NCBI GenBank assembly: GCA_016508695.1
Contig: VNKQ01000008.1
Span: 558,001-622,000, forward strand
Direction of reading: 5' to 3'
DNA length: 64,000 nucleotides
From: Hyphodiscus hymeniophilus
Lineage: Eukaryota > Ascomycota > Leotiomycetes > Helotiales > Hyphodiscaceae
The position numbers and the translations under genes were made by a program. Of this stretch, positions 1 to 12,197 are shown one piece after another. A model generated the notes under the pieces. That model was not told the DNA's origin and ran no database searches. It saw nothing but the letters and a program-made list of their open reading frames with translations. Numbering within the stretch: position 1 is the stretch's first letter; each line of letters starts with the position of its first letter.

Positions 1-13
1 ACTTTTGAGATAA

Positions 14-537
14 GTATTGTCAAGTATATACGTAATACTAGTAAAAAGCCGGCTTATTATATATACGCGTAGTATAAATAATATAATAAGCTACTAGGGC
101 CCGAGCTCTAATATTATACCTTTTAGGCTGGCTAGTATATGTAAGAAAGCTTATTATTATACCTTATAGAGTATTAGAGCTCCCTTTATATAATTACGCT
201 CTAAGAGTAAGTAATTAGCCTGGGTTTTACTAGGTGCTTAACAAGGGTTATATGCGAGAAAACTAATATATAATTAAGTATATATTATATATTTAAGCTT
301 TTAGCTAATTATTATATTATATTAAAAAGCCTTATAAATATATACTCTAAGCAAGTCTTAGGAACGTAACTTTAAAGAGAGGAGTAATGTTAAGTATATA
401 TATAATACTAGTAAAAAGCCGGCTTATTACATATACGCGTAACATAAGAAAAATAATAAGCTACTAGGGCCCAAGCTTTAATACTATGTCTTTTGGGCCG
501 GCTAGCGTACGTAAGAAAGCTTATTATTATACCTTAC
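14..537. repeat. Pair of ~154-base direct repeats, 370 bases apart
   Basis: Positions 14-167 and 384-537 are near-identical direct repeats that differ mostly by C/T and G/A transitions. Both carry the landmarks AGTAAAAAGCCGGCTTATTA, AGCTACTAGGGCCC and AAGAAAGCTTATTATTATAC. The 370-base period with a partial second copy could be two degraded LTR or satellite units. No coding potential is seen. The window starts inside the array, so it may extend upstream. Confidence 0.7.
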
Positions 538-1127
538 AAGTATCTTGAGACATTATAGCTTATAAGACCCTATAAATCTTAAGAGACTAATCTTAGGACT
601 ATAAATGTCGTAAAAAGGCTTTTCCAAGATAATTCTCCTAAGAGAATTCTTTTATAACCTTAAAGATCTTAGGAGAATACTCTTAAGGCTATAGATATTA
701 TAAGAGATTTCTTCTAAAATAATCCTCCTAAGAGAATTCTTGTAAGAGCCTGAGAATTCTAATAGAAATTACTTAAGTTAAGAAATTTTTCTTTTATAAT
801 TACGTAATCTCTGCTTTACTACGCGTTATATAACGCTTTACTATTTACGTAATCTATATTACAAGTATACTACGCTTAGTATATTTAGCTAACGCTACTC
901 CTGCTTTATATTTCTAAACTATTTAGTCAGATTATTAAAGAAAAAAATATCCTTAATAAAATAGAACTAATAATAATCCGACCTTTTAGTTAGATTATTA
1001 GTATCAAAAATATTTCAGCTTAAGGCTAATACTTTGGTTTTGCTAGGGCTTTTTAGTGTCTAGTAAGCATATACACTAGCGTTAGGGCACCGAATTTTAC
1101 TTTATTCGCGGTATACTAGTTAAGAAG
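538..1127. other. AT-rich RIP-mutated DNA, unresolved
   Basis: No gene is seen. A short motif (TCCTAAGAGAATTCTT) occurs at about 640 and about 727, with an inverted relative near 668 (CTTAGGAGAAT). It suggests decayed repeat DNA. CpA and TpG are nearly absent. Confidence 0.5.
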
Positions 1128-1703
1128 TCGATTTCTACTTCCTTTTCAATACTAGTGTTCTTTAAGTACTAGCGAAACGAATGCGTTAGCGTTAAGAAGC
1201 TAATTTCTACTCCCTTTTTAGCGCTAGCGTTCTTTAAGCACTAGCGAAACAAATGCACTAGTGTTAGAAAACTAATTTCTACTCTCTTTTTAGTACTAGC
1301 GTTCTTTAAGTATTAGCAAAACGGATACACAAGCATTAGAAAGCTAATTTCTACTCCCTTTTTAGCGCTAGCGTTCTTTAAGCGCTAGCGAAACAAATGC
1401 ACTAGTGTTAGAGAACTAATTTCTACTCTCTTTTTAGTACTAGCGTTCTTTAAGTATTAGCAAAACGGATACGCAAGTATTAGAAAGCTAATTTCTACTC
1501 TCTTTTTAATACTAGCGTTCTTTAAACGCTAGCAAAACAGATACGCTAGCGTTAGAAAACTAATTTCTACTTTCTTTTTAGCGCTAGCGTTTTTTAAGCA
1601 CTAGCGAAACAGATGCGCGAGTGTTAGAAAACTAATTTCTACTCTCTTTTTAGTGCTGGCGTTCTTTAAACGCTAGCAAAACAAATGCGCTAGCGCGCTA
1701 AAA
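1128..1703. repeat. 72-base minisatellite, about 8 copies
   Basis: The string CTAATTTCTACT recurs at 1200, 1272, 1344, 1416, 1488, 1560 and 1632, exactly every 72 bases, with a degenerate first copy at 1128. Copies partly alternate between type A (TAGCGCTAGCG with an ACTAGTG or similar tail) and type B (TAGTACTAGCG with a CGGATACRCAAG tail), which gives a 144-base higher-order unit through about 1488. The array keeps more CpA/TpG than its surroundings. The period is a multiple of three, but no open frame crosses it. Confidence 0.85.
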
Positions 1704-3087
1704 AGCCGAGTTCTACCTTAATCTCTAATGCCGACGTTTCTAAAGCGCTAGTACAATAGATAACGTTAGGCGGCCGAATTGCCCTATTGCGCTAGCGTCT
1801 TAGAGCCAAATTTGGCCCCTCCTACTCCTTATGATTCTCACTAACGTACTTTCTACAAGGGTGTTAGAACTAGTTCCTATAACGGTACTAGATATTAAGA
1901 GCCCAAATTAGTACTGGCCCGTTAGTAAAGGAAGAGCTGAAATAAGTACTTAATGCTAACGGGTATGGGATCCCGTTTTGGCTTCTTTTAGTCTTTAATT
2001 AGCCCTTGCAAAGAACCTTAGAAACGGCTTCTAGGAACTAATACTAAAGAAATAACGCTTCTTTAAAGAATTATAGTAAGAATATACTGGCAGTTTTATA
2101 GAAAGCGAGAAAAAAGAAGGAGTTGTCTAGTCAAACACTTCTTTAAGAAAGCTTACTTTACTATTAATTTTTCCGAATATATCTTTATTACTTATATAAC
2201 TAAAAAGCAAGATTCGTATAAGGAGAACTAGAAATTCGTATTTAATGTAATTTGAAATAAGAATGCTTTATAATATAATGTTATTATCCGGAATAGTTTT
2301 GATTTTAATATAACTTTTTAGCTTACTCTAAGTTCGAGTAATTTAAATTCGTATACTTTAGGCTAGAGTAGTTCGAATTATATTAATATAATCCGGACTA
2401 CTTTGGCTTTAAGTATAAAAAAGGCATATACTCTATTTTATAATATGTAAAGTTATTATACTTTAGAGGCAAGTACTTCGAAGTATAATATTCTAAACTA
2501 ATGTACTCGCAATTATAATACTCCGAATCTAAAATAGAATTAGGTCCTACTATTCTATATTAAGAACTAACTAGTGTTACTATATTAGCGATAGCCTTTA
2601 ATAACAAATTAAGAGGGTAAGAGTAATAATAAAAGGAAGTCTAGTTATATAAGACAGAATATAAAGCTAAGTTAAAGCTAAAGTTATTATTATAAGAAGA
2701 GTAATAATATAAAGCTATAAAAAGAAAGGTAAAAGACTTACTTAAGTAAAACACAACTTAATACTTTATATTTAAGGTTAGTAAGGTATATAAAGTCTTA
2801 AAGCTAAAGAGTATCTTTTAAAGGAATATCTTACTTTATTATAATTAATATTAAAAAAAGAAGGTTAATATAATAAACCTCGACTCTTAGTAATAGATTA
2901 TAAGTAAGCTAATTAGGCTAGGTAAGTAAGGAAACTAGTTAGTAATTAAGTAATATATAATTATTATAAGTTATTAAGTATATATAAAGATACTTTATCT
3001 AAGTTAAGTATAAAGCTTTTATTTATTAAAGAAATATTATTACTTATATAAAACTTTTATTACTTTAAAGTCCTAGGCTAAAGAGTT
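1704..3087. other. AT-rich RIP-mutated DNA, unresolved
   Basis: Positions 1704-2150 are moderately GC-rich and may be non-repeat or lightly mutated sequence; the rest is strongly AT-rich with CpA/TpG depletion. I see no reading frame, terminal repeat or RNA gene that I can name. Confidence 0.4.
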
Positions 3088-3274
3088 TAAAGTCCTTATC
3101 TTAAGGAGTTTAGAGTCCTTTATAATAAGAGTCCTTAAATAGTTAGGACTTCTCGCTTATAAGACTTTATTATATAACGCAAAGTGGTTTTTTACTCTTA
3201 TAATCTCTACTTATAATTCTCTTATAACTTAATTATCGAGCCTTAAGCTATAAGTTATTATATACTTTATAATA
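3088..3274 (-). repeat. 3' LTR of the antisense Gypsy element
   Basis: Aligns without gaps to 9076-9262. The differences are almost all transitions. This copy is more heavily mutated: for example TATACTTTATAATA here against TGTGCTTTGTAATA in the partner. Confidence 0.8.
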
Positions 3275-5703
3275 TTATTTCCTTTTTAACTAATATAATC
3301 TTTTATACTAAATATATATAAAGAATATATTTTTACTAGTTACTCTTTTTCTTTCTTTCTTATTACTTAATATACTTTTTATATATTATAAGAAATTAAA
3401 AGAGTATATTATACTTATAATATAAATTAAAAAATTAAACTATTTTATTATTTTTTATTCTTATTATATAATTATATTATTATATATATCTTTTTAACTT
3501 AACTAAATCTTTTTACTACTTTAAATATATTTACTACTTTAAATATAATTAAAGAAAGTCTTCTTATAATTCCCCTAGTTATTATAAACCTCTTAAGAAA
3601 GTTTATTAGTTTTTTTATAAGCCTTATTTTAAGATTATCCTAAGTTAAGAAAACTTTATTTTTTTCTCGACTTCTTAGTTCTTTACTTTCAAGTTAGAGT
3701 CTTTCTTATTAAACGTGTCCCTAGATTTAATAGATTTTAATTAGAGTATATAAAATAATCCTATTATATTAAATACTTTTATTTTTAATAAAACTATTTT
3801 AAGAAATTTAAATAATTAAGGTTTTTTATAAGTTCTTATATATTATTTATATTATTATACCCTTTTTACTTAATGATATTCTTACTAATTCCTATTTTAT
3901 TTAATACCTTTTATTTCTTTAACTTTATATATATTTAAATTGTTTTTTAATTAGACTTTAATATTTGTAATTATAGTTATAAGTCCTTTTATTAGTTTTA
4001 GTAAAGAGATATAAAATATAAGGTATAATCGAGACTTTTTTAATAGTTTTAGTTAATAATTAATTATTCTAATTTTCTCTAGAATTTTAAATAGTCTCAG
4101 CTTCTTAAAGTTAAGTTTTATACTAAGTCGTTTTATTTTAATATTTTTTTATAAGAGATAAACTTTATCTCTCTCTTAAAGTATTAGCTTTATACTTTAC
4201 TTTTTATTAGTATATATTATTATTTTAAGTCTAATAAACTTAATATCTTTAGTTAATTATTTATATAATATCCTTAACTTATTTATAGATATAAGTATAT
4301 ATTAAGCCCTCTTATTGTCTTTTCTTAGTTATTAATAAGCCTTTAACTAATATTTATAGTTCGCAAAGAATAGTAATATCTTAATAAGTTTGTTTTTCGA
4401 GCTATTATATACAAATTTTATAATTAGTATTAATTCGACTTAATTGTTTTACTCTTAGTTTATATAGCTTTTTAAGTATTATTTTAGAGTTTAGTTTAAT
4501 CTTTTTATTTATTTGTCCGTTTATAAGTAAAAGGCTATAAATAGTTTATAATTTACTCTAAGTTATATTATTAGTAATATTTAAAACTTTAAAGTAAAGA
4601 GCTTATTCCTATTTAATATAATCTTATCTAGTAGTCTATACTAACTAATAACCGTTTTTATAAATATATATATAAGTTCTACTATATTACTTTTTTCCTT
4701 ATATAGTATAAAGTATTTATATTTTATTAGTTAATTAATAACTACCTAAATAAAGTCGTAAATAATATTTATTATTAGTTCCTTAAAAGATAATAACTTA
4801 ATAATAAAATCAAAGGCTATTAATTTCTATGCTTTCTTAAGTATTAGGGCTAATTATAATAACTTATATAATATATATTTACTTATTTTACTTTTATTAT
4901 AAAAATTATACTCTAATACTTTTTTGTTTATTACTTTTCTTATTCTTAGGAAATAATAATCTCTTAATAACCTCTCTAGGGTCTTATTAATTCCTTAATA
5001 TCTATAAGCAAGTAATAAGTGTTATTCTCGAATAAATTCGTTCTTTATATATAATAGAATATAATTAAATCTTTTAAATTATAATATTTCTTAGTAGTCT
5101 ATAATAAAGTCTTTAGTTAATTCCTTAAGGATTCTAATTACGTATTAGTCTTATTAATATACTACTTTTATTCTTATTTCTAAATCCTTATTTTTTATAA
5201 TAAATATCGTAACTAAGAGTTTATAATTATACTTTATATCTTTATTAACTTTTTTAAGTATAGTGCGAGGCTTTTCTATAGGTTTTCTATTATACTCTTA
5301 TTATTAGCTTAAAGTATTTACTCTTATATTCTTTAATCTTTTTTAATAAGAGATAATAAAGTTATATACTAATAGTATTTCTAATTATTTGACTTATCTT
5401 TAGTTTAAGATCTTAGTTATAATAAAGGTTATAAGGTTCTTATAATTAGTTTATACTTAAACCTAATACTTAAGTCCTTTAAAGTAAACTCTTTACTATT
5501 TAAATAATATAATTATAATAAGTAACTCCTTATTATATATATTATAATTAAGTTTTATTAGTAAGAGTTTTTATAAGTAATATATAATTAGTTTAAGCTT
5601 TTTATTTTTATTAAGTTAATTAATTATTACTTTAATAGTAAAGTCTAATATATTTGTCTCTAAGATAATTAGTAGTTTTAAATTCAATATAATAAGAATA
5701 AGG

Positions 5704-5769
5704 GCTAATACGAATTAAGCGTTAAAGTTATTAAAAGCTAATACGAATTAAGCGTTAAAGTTATTAAAA
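5704..5769. repeat. Perfect 33-base tandem duplication inside Gypsy pol
   Basis: The unit starting GCTAATACGAATTAAGCG occurs twice back to back (5704-5736 and 5737-5769) without a mismatch, inside heavily mutated DNA. Confidence 0.85.
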
Positions 5770-6110
5770 GCTTATTAAGCTTTTTTATTTTATTTCTATT
5801 TCTTATTCTTTTATATAAGTTTTATAAGTAAGTTTATAACTATTAAATATCCTTAAATAAATCTTTAATAAAAGTTAGTAAATCTTAAGAAAGATTATAC
5901 TTCTTTAATAGTCTTGGGTTCTTTTTAATTAAATATAGTTTTTACTTTTTTAGGATTTATTTTAATTTTATTTCGTTTTATAATAAACCCTAAGAAAGTT
6001 ACTTCTTCTTTATAAAACTTATATTTCTTTAGCTTTAATATAAAAAGTATCTTTATAAGCTTTTCAAAGACTTTCCTTATATATTTAGTATATTTTACTT
6101 TATCTTTAGA

Positions 6111-6149
6111 AAATATTAAGATATTATTTAAGTATATAATAATAAAGAT
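6111..6149 (-). pseudogene. Reverse transcriptase catalytic motif remnant
   Basis: Minus-strand reading gives I-F-I-I-I-Y-L-N-N-I-L-I-F, matching the Gypsy RT active-site block with D-D replaced by N-N. It sets the strand and class of the 3088-9262 element. Confidence 0.75.
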
Positions 6150-9075
6150 ATTTAAGTATTTATATAAAGTATTATTAACTAGTTATTAATATAACATAAG
6201 AGCGTTAATTAATTTAAAAGATATAACTAAGTATTTATATAATCTATATTATATTTTAAATACTATTTTTTATTCCTTTTTCTAACTTAATATATATAAG
6301 GTTATAAGCTTCTTATATATTTAAGTAAGTAAAGAATATTATTCTTTTTAACTTATTATATAATTCGTTAATTAAGGGTAATAAATACTAATCCTTAATA
6401 ATAATATTATTAAGTTAATAATAATTAATATAAGGTTTTAGTTTCTTATTTTTCTTTAATATAAACAAAAGTAAGCTTATTACTAGTAATATTAATAATC
6501 GTATAAATCCTTTCTTTAGGTTTAAGTTAATATACTCCTTATATATAACTAATTCTTTCGCTAATAACTAGTAAATAAGTCTAAATATAAGACTCTTTTT
6601 TAATTTAATAAATATCTCGTAGTCTTATAGCTTATACTTTAGAAGCGCCTTATTATAAGGGACTTTCCGAAATAAAAACTCGTATTTCTTATATATTACT
6701 AATATTTACCTTAGTATAAAGGCTTAGGCTTAATTCTCTAGACTTAGAGTAATTATATATAACTCTTTTTAAGTTTTTAGTTAAGAGATCTTTTATTTCC
6801 TCGAAGTATTTTATTATTATATTAATATAAATATTAGCTTAAAGTAATTTTTCTTTATTTTTAGTCGACTAATAGATTATAAAGTTAAAGCTAAGGTATA
6901 TTAAGAATTATTATATAAGTTCTTATAATAACGAGATCGAATTAAATCTCTTTAGTATATTCTTTTATTATTTTTATTTAAAAACATTTAGTTTTATAAG
7001 TTATTATTCTTTTATTAGACTTAATTATCTCTTTATTAATAATACTTAGGCTATATAGGTTTTGTTTCTTAAAAATCCTGAATTCTTTTATAATTACTTT
7101 AGTATTAATAAAGTTACTTATTACTTTTAAGTTTATTATTACTTATAAAGAGTATTTATTAATATAAATTAAGAGTAAAAGTTATTTTTCTTCTCTTATT
7201 ATATATAACTAATTATTATATAAGTTTTTAAACTCTTTATAATACTTTAGAAATAGCTTTTTACCTTTAGTACTTCTTAGTTTTTTAATAGTTTATTACT
7301 CGATCCTAAGATTAATTCGAATAGATTATCCGCTTATTATTCTAGTATTAGCGTAAGTAATACTTCTTATAATATAGTTTTAAGCTAATAAACGGGGATT
7401 TTTTATTATAAGAATCTTTTATTATTTATTTTGGATATATAATAAATTAAATATATATTCGTATAATAAGCGCTTTATATTAATTCTTTATATTATAAGT
7501 AATTAGTCTAAGTAACGTTTTCTCTTTCTTATTTAGCTTTAATCCGTACTTCATATATTTCGTATATTTTATAGTATTATACTTAAATATTTTATAATTC
7601 TCTATCAAAATCCATATTATTTATAAGCTTATTCTTATATTATTAGGCTCGAGTACTTTATAGGGGTAAAATACTTATAGCTTTTTTTATTTATATCTCG
7701 ATAGCTTCTTATAAGTAAAAGAGTATAGTCTTATATTCCCTTAGTATATTTAGTTTAACTTACTTAAGTATTAATAATTATATTTCGTTATATAGTTTTA
7801 ATAACTATATTTTTTATAATATTACTTTCTTTTATTCTTATTTAATAATAAACTAATATTTTAGTTTCTTTATTATCTTAGTTCTAAATAAGATAAAGTA
7901 CTAGAGAAGTTTATTTTTAGTAAGTTCTTTAAGTAAGTCTTTAGAGTCTAATATTTCGTTTTCTTATTATACGTCTTAAGTAAATTTCTTATATATTTTT
8001 ATTATAAGTTTAATATCTTTATTAGTTAATTCCTTATAATTACTTTAATTATTATTATCCGAATTATTAATACTAAAGTATTTAAATCCTAAATTTATTT
8101 TTTCTCGAGTAATTTTTATAAATAAGAGTCGTAATATAATATATAATTATATTAATCTATTATATTCCCCTTTTCCTTAGATAATTACTATAAGTTTACC
8201 TTTTTATAAGTATTCTCCTTAGAATCCGTCTCTTAATTTACTCTTTTATAATAATCCTTTACGAGTATTCTCGTTTATATAATAGTTTTAAGCTATATAC
8301 CTTAGTTTATTATAACTAAAGTATATATATTCTTATATATACTTTTGCTTCTTAGTAAGATAGAGTTCCTTAAATATAATATTTAATTTTATAAGATTTT
8401 CTTTTTTATAAGAGTTATTATATTATATGTATTTTCTTTTTCTTTTACTTATATATTTATAAGTTAAATAAGATTTCTCTTTTTGTTCTAATTTTAATTT
8501 ATACTAGTTATTATTTATTTTATACGCGGCTATAATAAGTAATTCTATTATATTAATTTCTCTTTTATATTATAAAAGTTCTTCTTTAATAAAATCCTTT
8601 AGTCTCTTTTTATATTAATAGTATAAGGCGCTATTATCTTATTTTATATAAATAAAGTATTATTAAAAGTCACGGGTATATAAGGTAACTAACCCTTTTT
8701 ATTATAAGCTCTCGATAACTCGTTTTACTTTAGCCTTTTCGTTTATTATATTAAAGTTTATTTATAACTCGTTAAAGAATCTTTCTTATATTTTAAAGAT
8801 TTTTAGGGTAATTTTTTATATAGCCCTAATAAGTTATCCTTTATTATTAGTATTAGTAAAATAGTCCTTTAAAAACTCTTTAATTTAATTAAGTGCCTTT
8901 CCCTTTAATATAATTATTACTTAAAGGACTCGTTTTATTAGAGACCTAAAATATTCTTTATTAAACTTAATATATAATTAAAGCTATAAGATAAATCCCT
9001 AGAGCTAGTTTCGTTTTCTTATAAACGGCTCGACTATTTTATACTTAATATTCTTATTGATTTCTCTTATTATTC

Positions 9076-9262
9076 TAAAGTCCTTATCCTAAGGAGTTTA
9101 GAATCCTTTATAATAAGAGTCCTTAAATAGTCGGGACTCCTTACTTACGGGACTCTATTACGTAACGCGAAATAACTCTCTATTCCTATGATTTCTACTC
9201 GTAGTTTTCTTATAACCTAGTTATCGAGCCTTAGGCCACAAGCTATCATGTGCTTTGTAATA
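9076..9262 (-). repeat. 5' LTR of the antisense Gypsy element
   Basis: Partner of 3088-3274. It retains several CpA/TpG dinucleotides (for example GCCACAAG and ATCATGTGC) that have been lost in the other LTR. Confidence 0.8.
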
Positions 9263-9929
9263 GTTAATAAAAGACGCAAAAGTCTTTATTAAGTAAGTAA
9301 TAAGGCTACGAGAAAACAATATATAATAATAATAAATAAAGCTAGACTAATAAAGGAATTTATAGGGATAATAAATATAATAAACAAATATATATATTAA
9401 TATATAACTTAATTATTATAAGGTACTAGAAAGTAAGAGAGAAGATGACTTCTTAATATATATTAATTAAAGCTTATTATTTAATATTATAAGAATAAGT
9501 TAACGCGAGAATAATATCTTACTTTTTGGAATATAAGACTTATTTATTTAAATAAGTAAAGTTAACTTTTAGGGATAAGAATATAAAGAGGGGGTTATTA
9601 TAAAGCGCTTATAAGCAATTATTAGAAAGTATTTAGAAATTACTTTCTTAATCAGGTATAAGAAATAAGGTTAATATAATTAAAGTATAAAAGGAGGCGT
9701 AATAATTGCAAAGGGGAATCTTTATTAATTAGATTCTTTATCTTTTATAGGGTATAATATTACTGGCTATCTTTGTTCTTATATTATACTACTAGTTCTT
9801 ATGACTTACATTTATATAATAAAGAGAGCTTACTAAATATACGTAAGTATAAAAATTACATTAGGTTTAATAGAGTTAAAATAGCCGGGAGTAGAGTTAA
9901 AATAGCTTAACCCATAATTAATAAAGTAT
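9263..9929. other. AT-rich DNA between two element remnants
   Basis: No frame or repeat end recognised. Mutated like the flanking transposons. Confidence 0.4.
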
Positions 9930-10258
9930 TTAAATTAACTTTAATAATAATATTATTAATTAAGAGAATAAAGAAATTAAGTTTAAGTAAGTCTTTTAAG
10001 TTAATTAAGTAGATTAAGTTATAATCATTCAAGAGAGTATTATTAAATAAAAAATATTTATTTAAAAAATTAAAAATTAAATAAAATTTAAATCTTATAA
10101 CTTACTTTTTTAAGTAAGTCTAAGTTAATAATTATATAATTAACTTTATTTAAATACTTACCTTTTTATTTCTTTAAAGTTAAGATTTTAAAGTAATATT
10201 TTTATTTCTTCTTTTTAATTAATTAATTTTAAAAGTTATTTTTTATTTAATTTATTTT
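9930..10258 (-). mobile_element. Truncated Copia-like fragment
   Basis: Aligns along its length with about 36573-36900, inside the Copia element of the nested block (offset about 26.6 kb). For example both carry TTTTTAAGTAAGTCTA followed by RTTAATAATYRTATAATTAACTYTATTTAARTACTTACC. Divergence is mostly transitions. The fragment ends sharply at about 10258, where GC content returns to host level, so this is the border of the first gene island. Confidence 0.6.
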
Positions 10259-11486
10259 CATATGCCTATAAACTTAATATAACCACTAGTACTCTAGTAA
10301 AGAGCAAAGGTTGGTTTAGCCAGGAGGCAAGTTATCCCATTACTATTTAAACTGCATTGATAATACCCTTAACAATAAAGAGTATACAACTCAAAGAAGT
10401 AGTTATTATATCTCCTCGCAAACGGTTACAATAGTACGCCTCATAGTTTATAGGTAGCTATCAGGAATTTAGATTTCCCATTAAAAGAGAAAAGCCTTAC
10501 TGGCCAACCTGGGGGGATCCATCATTGCGTTCACCAAAAGCCGTAGATACGAATAACCCGTGCCGCTATCCACCATCTAGGAGATGTGTGATTCGAAGGA
10601 ATTCTGCAGCATCGCAATGACTGTGACTGTGGTGTGAAGGGATTCTCCGAGGCTGAAATAGGGAATCAAGCAGATGAGGTGAGCCAATGCTTAATATGCC
10701 AAAGTTGAAGAGAGCCCAGTGAAGCTGCCAGAAGCTAACTGTAAGGAAACTGCAGTTTGAAGTCAGGGATAGTTAACCATGGAATAATCGCTTCGGCCAT
10801 GTTAGTTTAGAGACAGACCGTTTGGCAACGATGCACAGGGAATAGCCTAATAGGAACCGCAACAGTAGTACTTCGTCCCAGGCCGAATCTACCTCCGTAC
10901 CTTTTTAACTTTGCTTAAAACCCTAAGGGAATACTGAAGCAGCTACACAGCAGTTGCACTTTTTGTGCAACCAGGACCGAAAGGCCAACGTCGGTGAAAT
11001 CAAGTTCGTGTTTACCTCGAAAGCCATGGAATTCGTGGTTACACTCAAAGTCCGGAACGTTCACCATTTGAAAAAGTCAGGAGAGAGATATCGGGGCAGA
11101 CCTTTTAAGACTAAATAGGATGCCAACAATCGTAGCCAAAAAATGACCTGGTCACCTTCCCCAAAGACCATATGAAACGACGCTCAGATCACTTCATGAA
11201 TCCGCTAATCATATGCATTTTCTCTCCGATAAATTCACTTGCCTTATACAGCTAAGCTGTCCTCCCAAGTCTGGTGAATTCCTTGCCAAGGATAGGAAGG
11301 CAATCGTCCAGAAGTATGATGCGCAATCGAGCCCACGATGTGCAATACTCCAGCAAATTTCCAAGTTGAAGGATCGTGCACACGTAGCCGTCCTTTGACT
11401 GTCCAGATCAGAAAACGAGAAAAGAGCCTAGGAAGAGTATGGTGATTCGAATAGCGAAAGTAATGCCATTCGACAAAAGTACGATA
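10259..11486. other. Normal-GC DNA without a recognisable gene
   Basis: Base composition is host-like and CpA/TpG are present, but no frame over about 60 codons could be matched to a family. It may hold a decayed gene or non-coding sequence. Confidence 0.4.
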
Positions 11487-12073
11487 CTATTGGTTGTTCT
11501 TCACCCAGAAAGAACAGGCTGCTTTTTCCGCCGGCTGATCGAAAGAGAAACTTTTGGAGCTCAGCAGGTGACAATGGAGAGTGTCCCTAAATTGAAATAT
11601 CCATTTTGAATCGAAGTGGTCAGGTGCGACTGGGCGGTCTACTATTGTGCCGGTGGGAAATAATGAATCAATAAAAACTGTTGACTTGGGGGGTTTCTCT
11701 CGGAGCTTGAGGACGAGAACGCCGACCATGTCTAGGCTTTTAAGGAAATGCCTTCCCAGAGAGTTGCCCATTTCCACATGACTCTCATAGTCCTCCCGGC
11801 AGAGGTGCAGATATGCATACAGTCGAGCCACACACTCCTCTTGCGGTGGTTAGAGACGGAAACAGACTCGCCCTCTTGCTCATACTTGCGTGATATGGAA
11901 CCGTGTGGTGGCCGCTCATATAAGAAGAAAAATGAGTTTAGTCTCACAACTCTCCTTAAGACAGGAATCTCATCGATTGACTTGCAAGCACCATAAAGGA
12001 ACGCCCAACGAAGTTCAAGTCGCGATACAGAGGTCAGCTCGCAAGCTCCCAGCTCCCTGAGTTCAAAATAAAT
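11487..12073 (-). pseudogene. Possible unknown gene or relic, two overlapping frames
   Basis: Two minus-strand frames overlap at about 11732-11831: an upstream one of about 114 codons without an ATG start, and a downstream one of 114 codons ending at 11487. The downstream frame contains L-Y-A-Y-L-H-L-C-R-E-D-Y-E-S-H-V-E-M-G. A candidate intron (donor GTATGAGC, branch-like CTAAC, acceptor GCAAG) lies between them, but no donor/acceptor pair joins the frames in phase. It could be a gene with an intron I placed wrongly, or a frameshifted relic. I do not recognise the family. Confidence 0.2.
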
Positions 12074-12197
12074 CACCGCGCCTGTTCCACGAAAAAGAAT
12101 CTTGCGTCTCCTGCCTGCCTATCCTAGACGATACTTTATGCAGTCCCATCACGGCTTTGCCTGTAACTAGCCTGCAAATGCTCCATCAGCAACCACC

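Larger units (their letters stand above)
3088..9262 (-). mobile_element. RIP-mutated Ty3/Gypsy LTR retrotransposon, antisense
   Basis: Two direct repeats of about 187 bases (3088-3274 and 9076-9262, constant offset 5988) bound a 6.2 kb element. The interior is pyrimidine-rich on the + strand, as expected if the A-rich coding strand is the minus strand. On the minus strand at about 6149-6111 the frame reads I-I-Y-L-N-N-I-L-I-F. This is the reverse transcriptase signature (Y-x-D-D-I-L) with both aspartates turned to asparagine, the G-to-A outcome of RIP. From the 5' LTR at 9262 the RT lies about half way, which suits gag-protease-RT-RNaseH-integrase order. No target-site duplication was convincing. 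The element is dead. Confidence 0.8.

Noticed and set aside
1128..1703. CRISPR array
   Set aside because: Regular 72-base units without unique spacers, in a eukaryotic genome; this is a minisatellite.
11213..11398. 61-codon + strand frame
   Set aside because: Too short, no motif, no splice context; left as unsupported.
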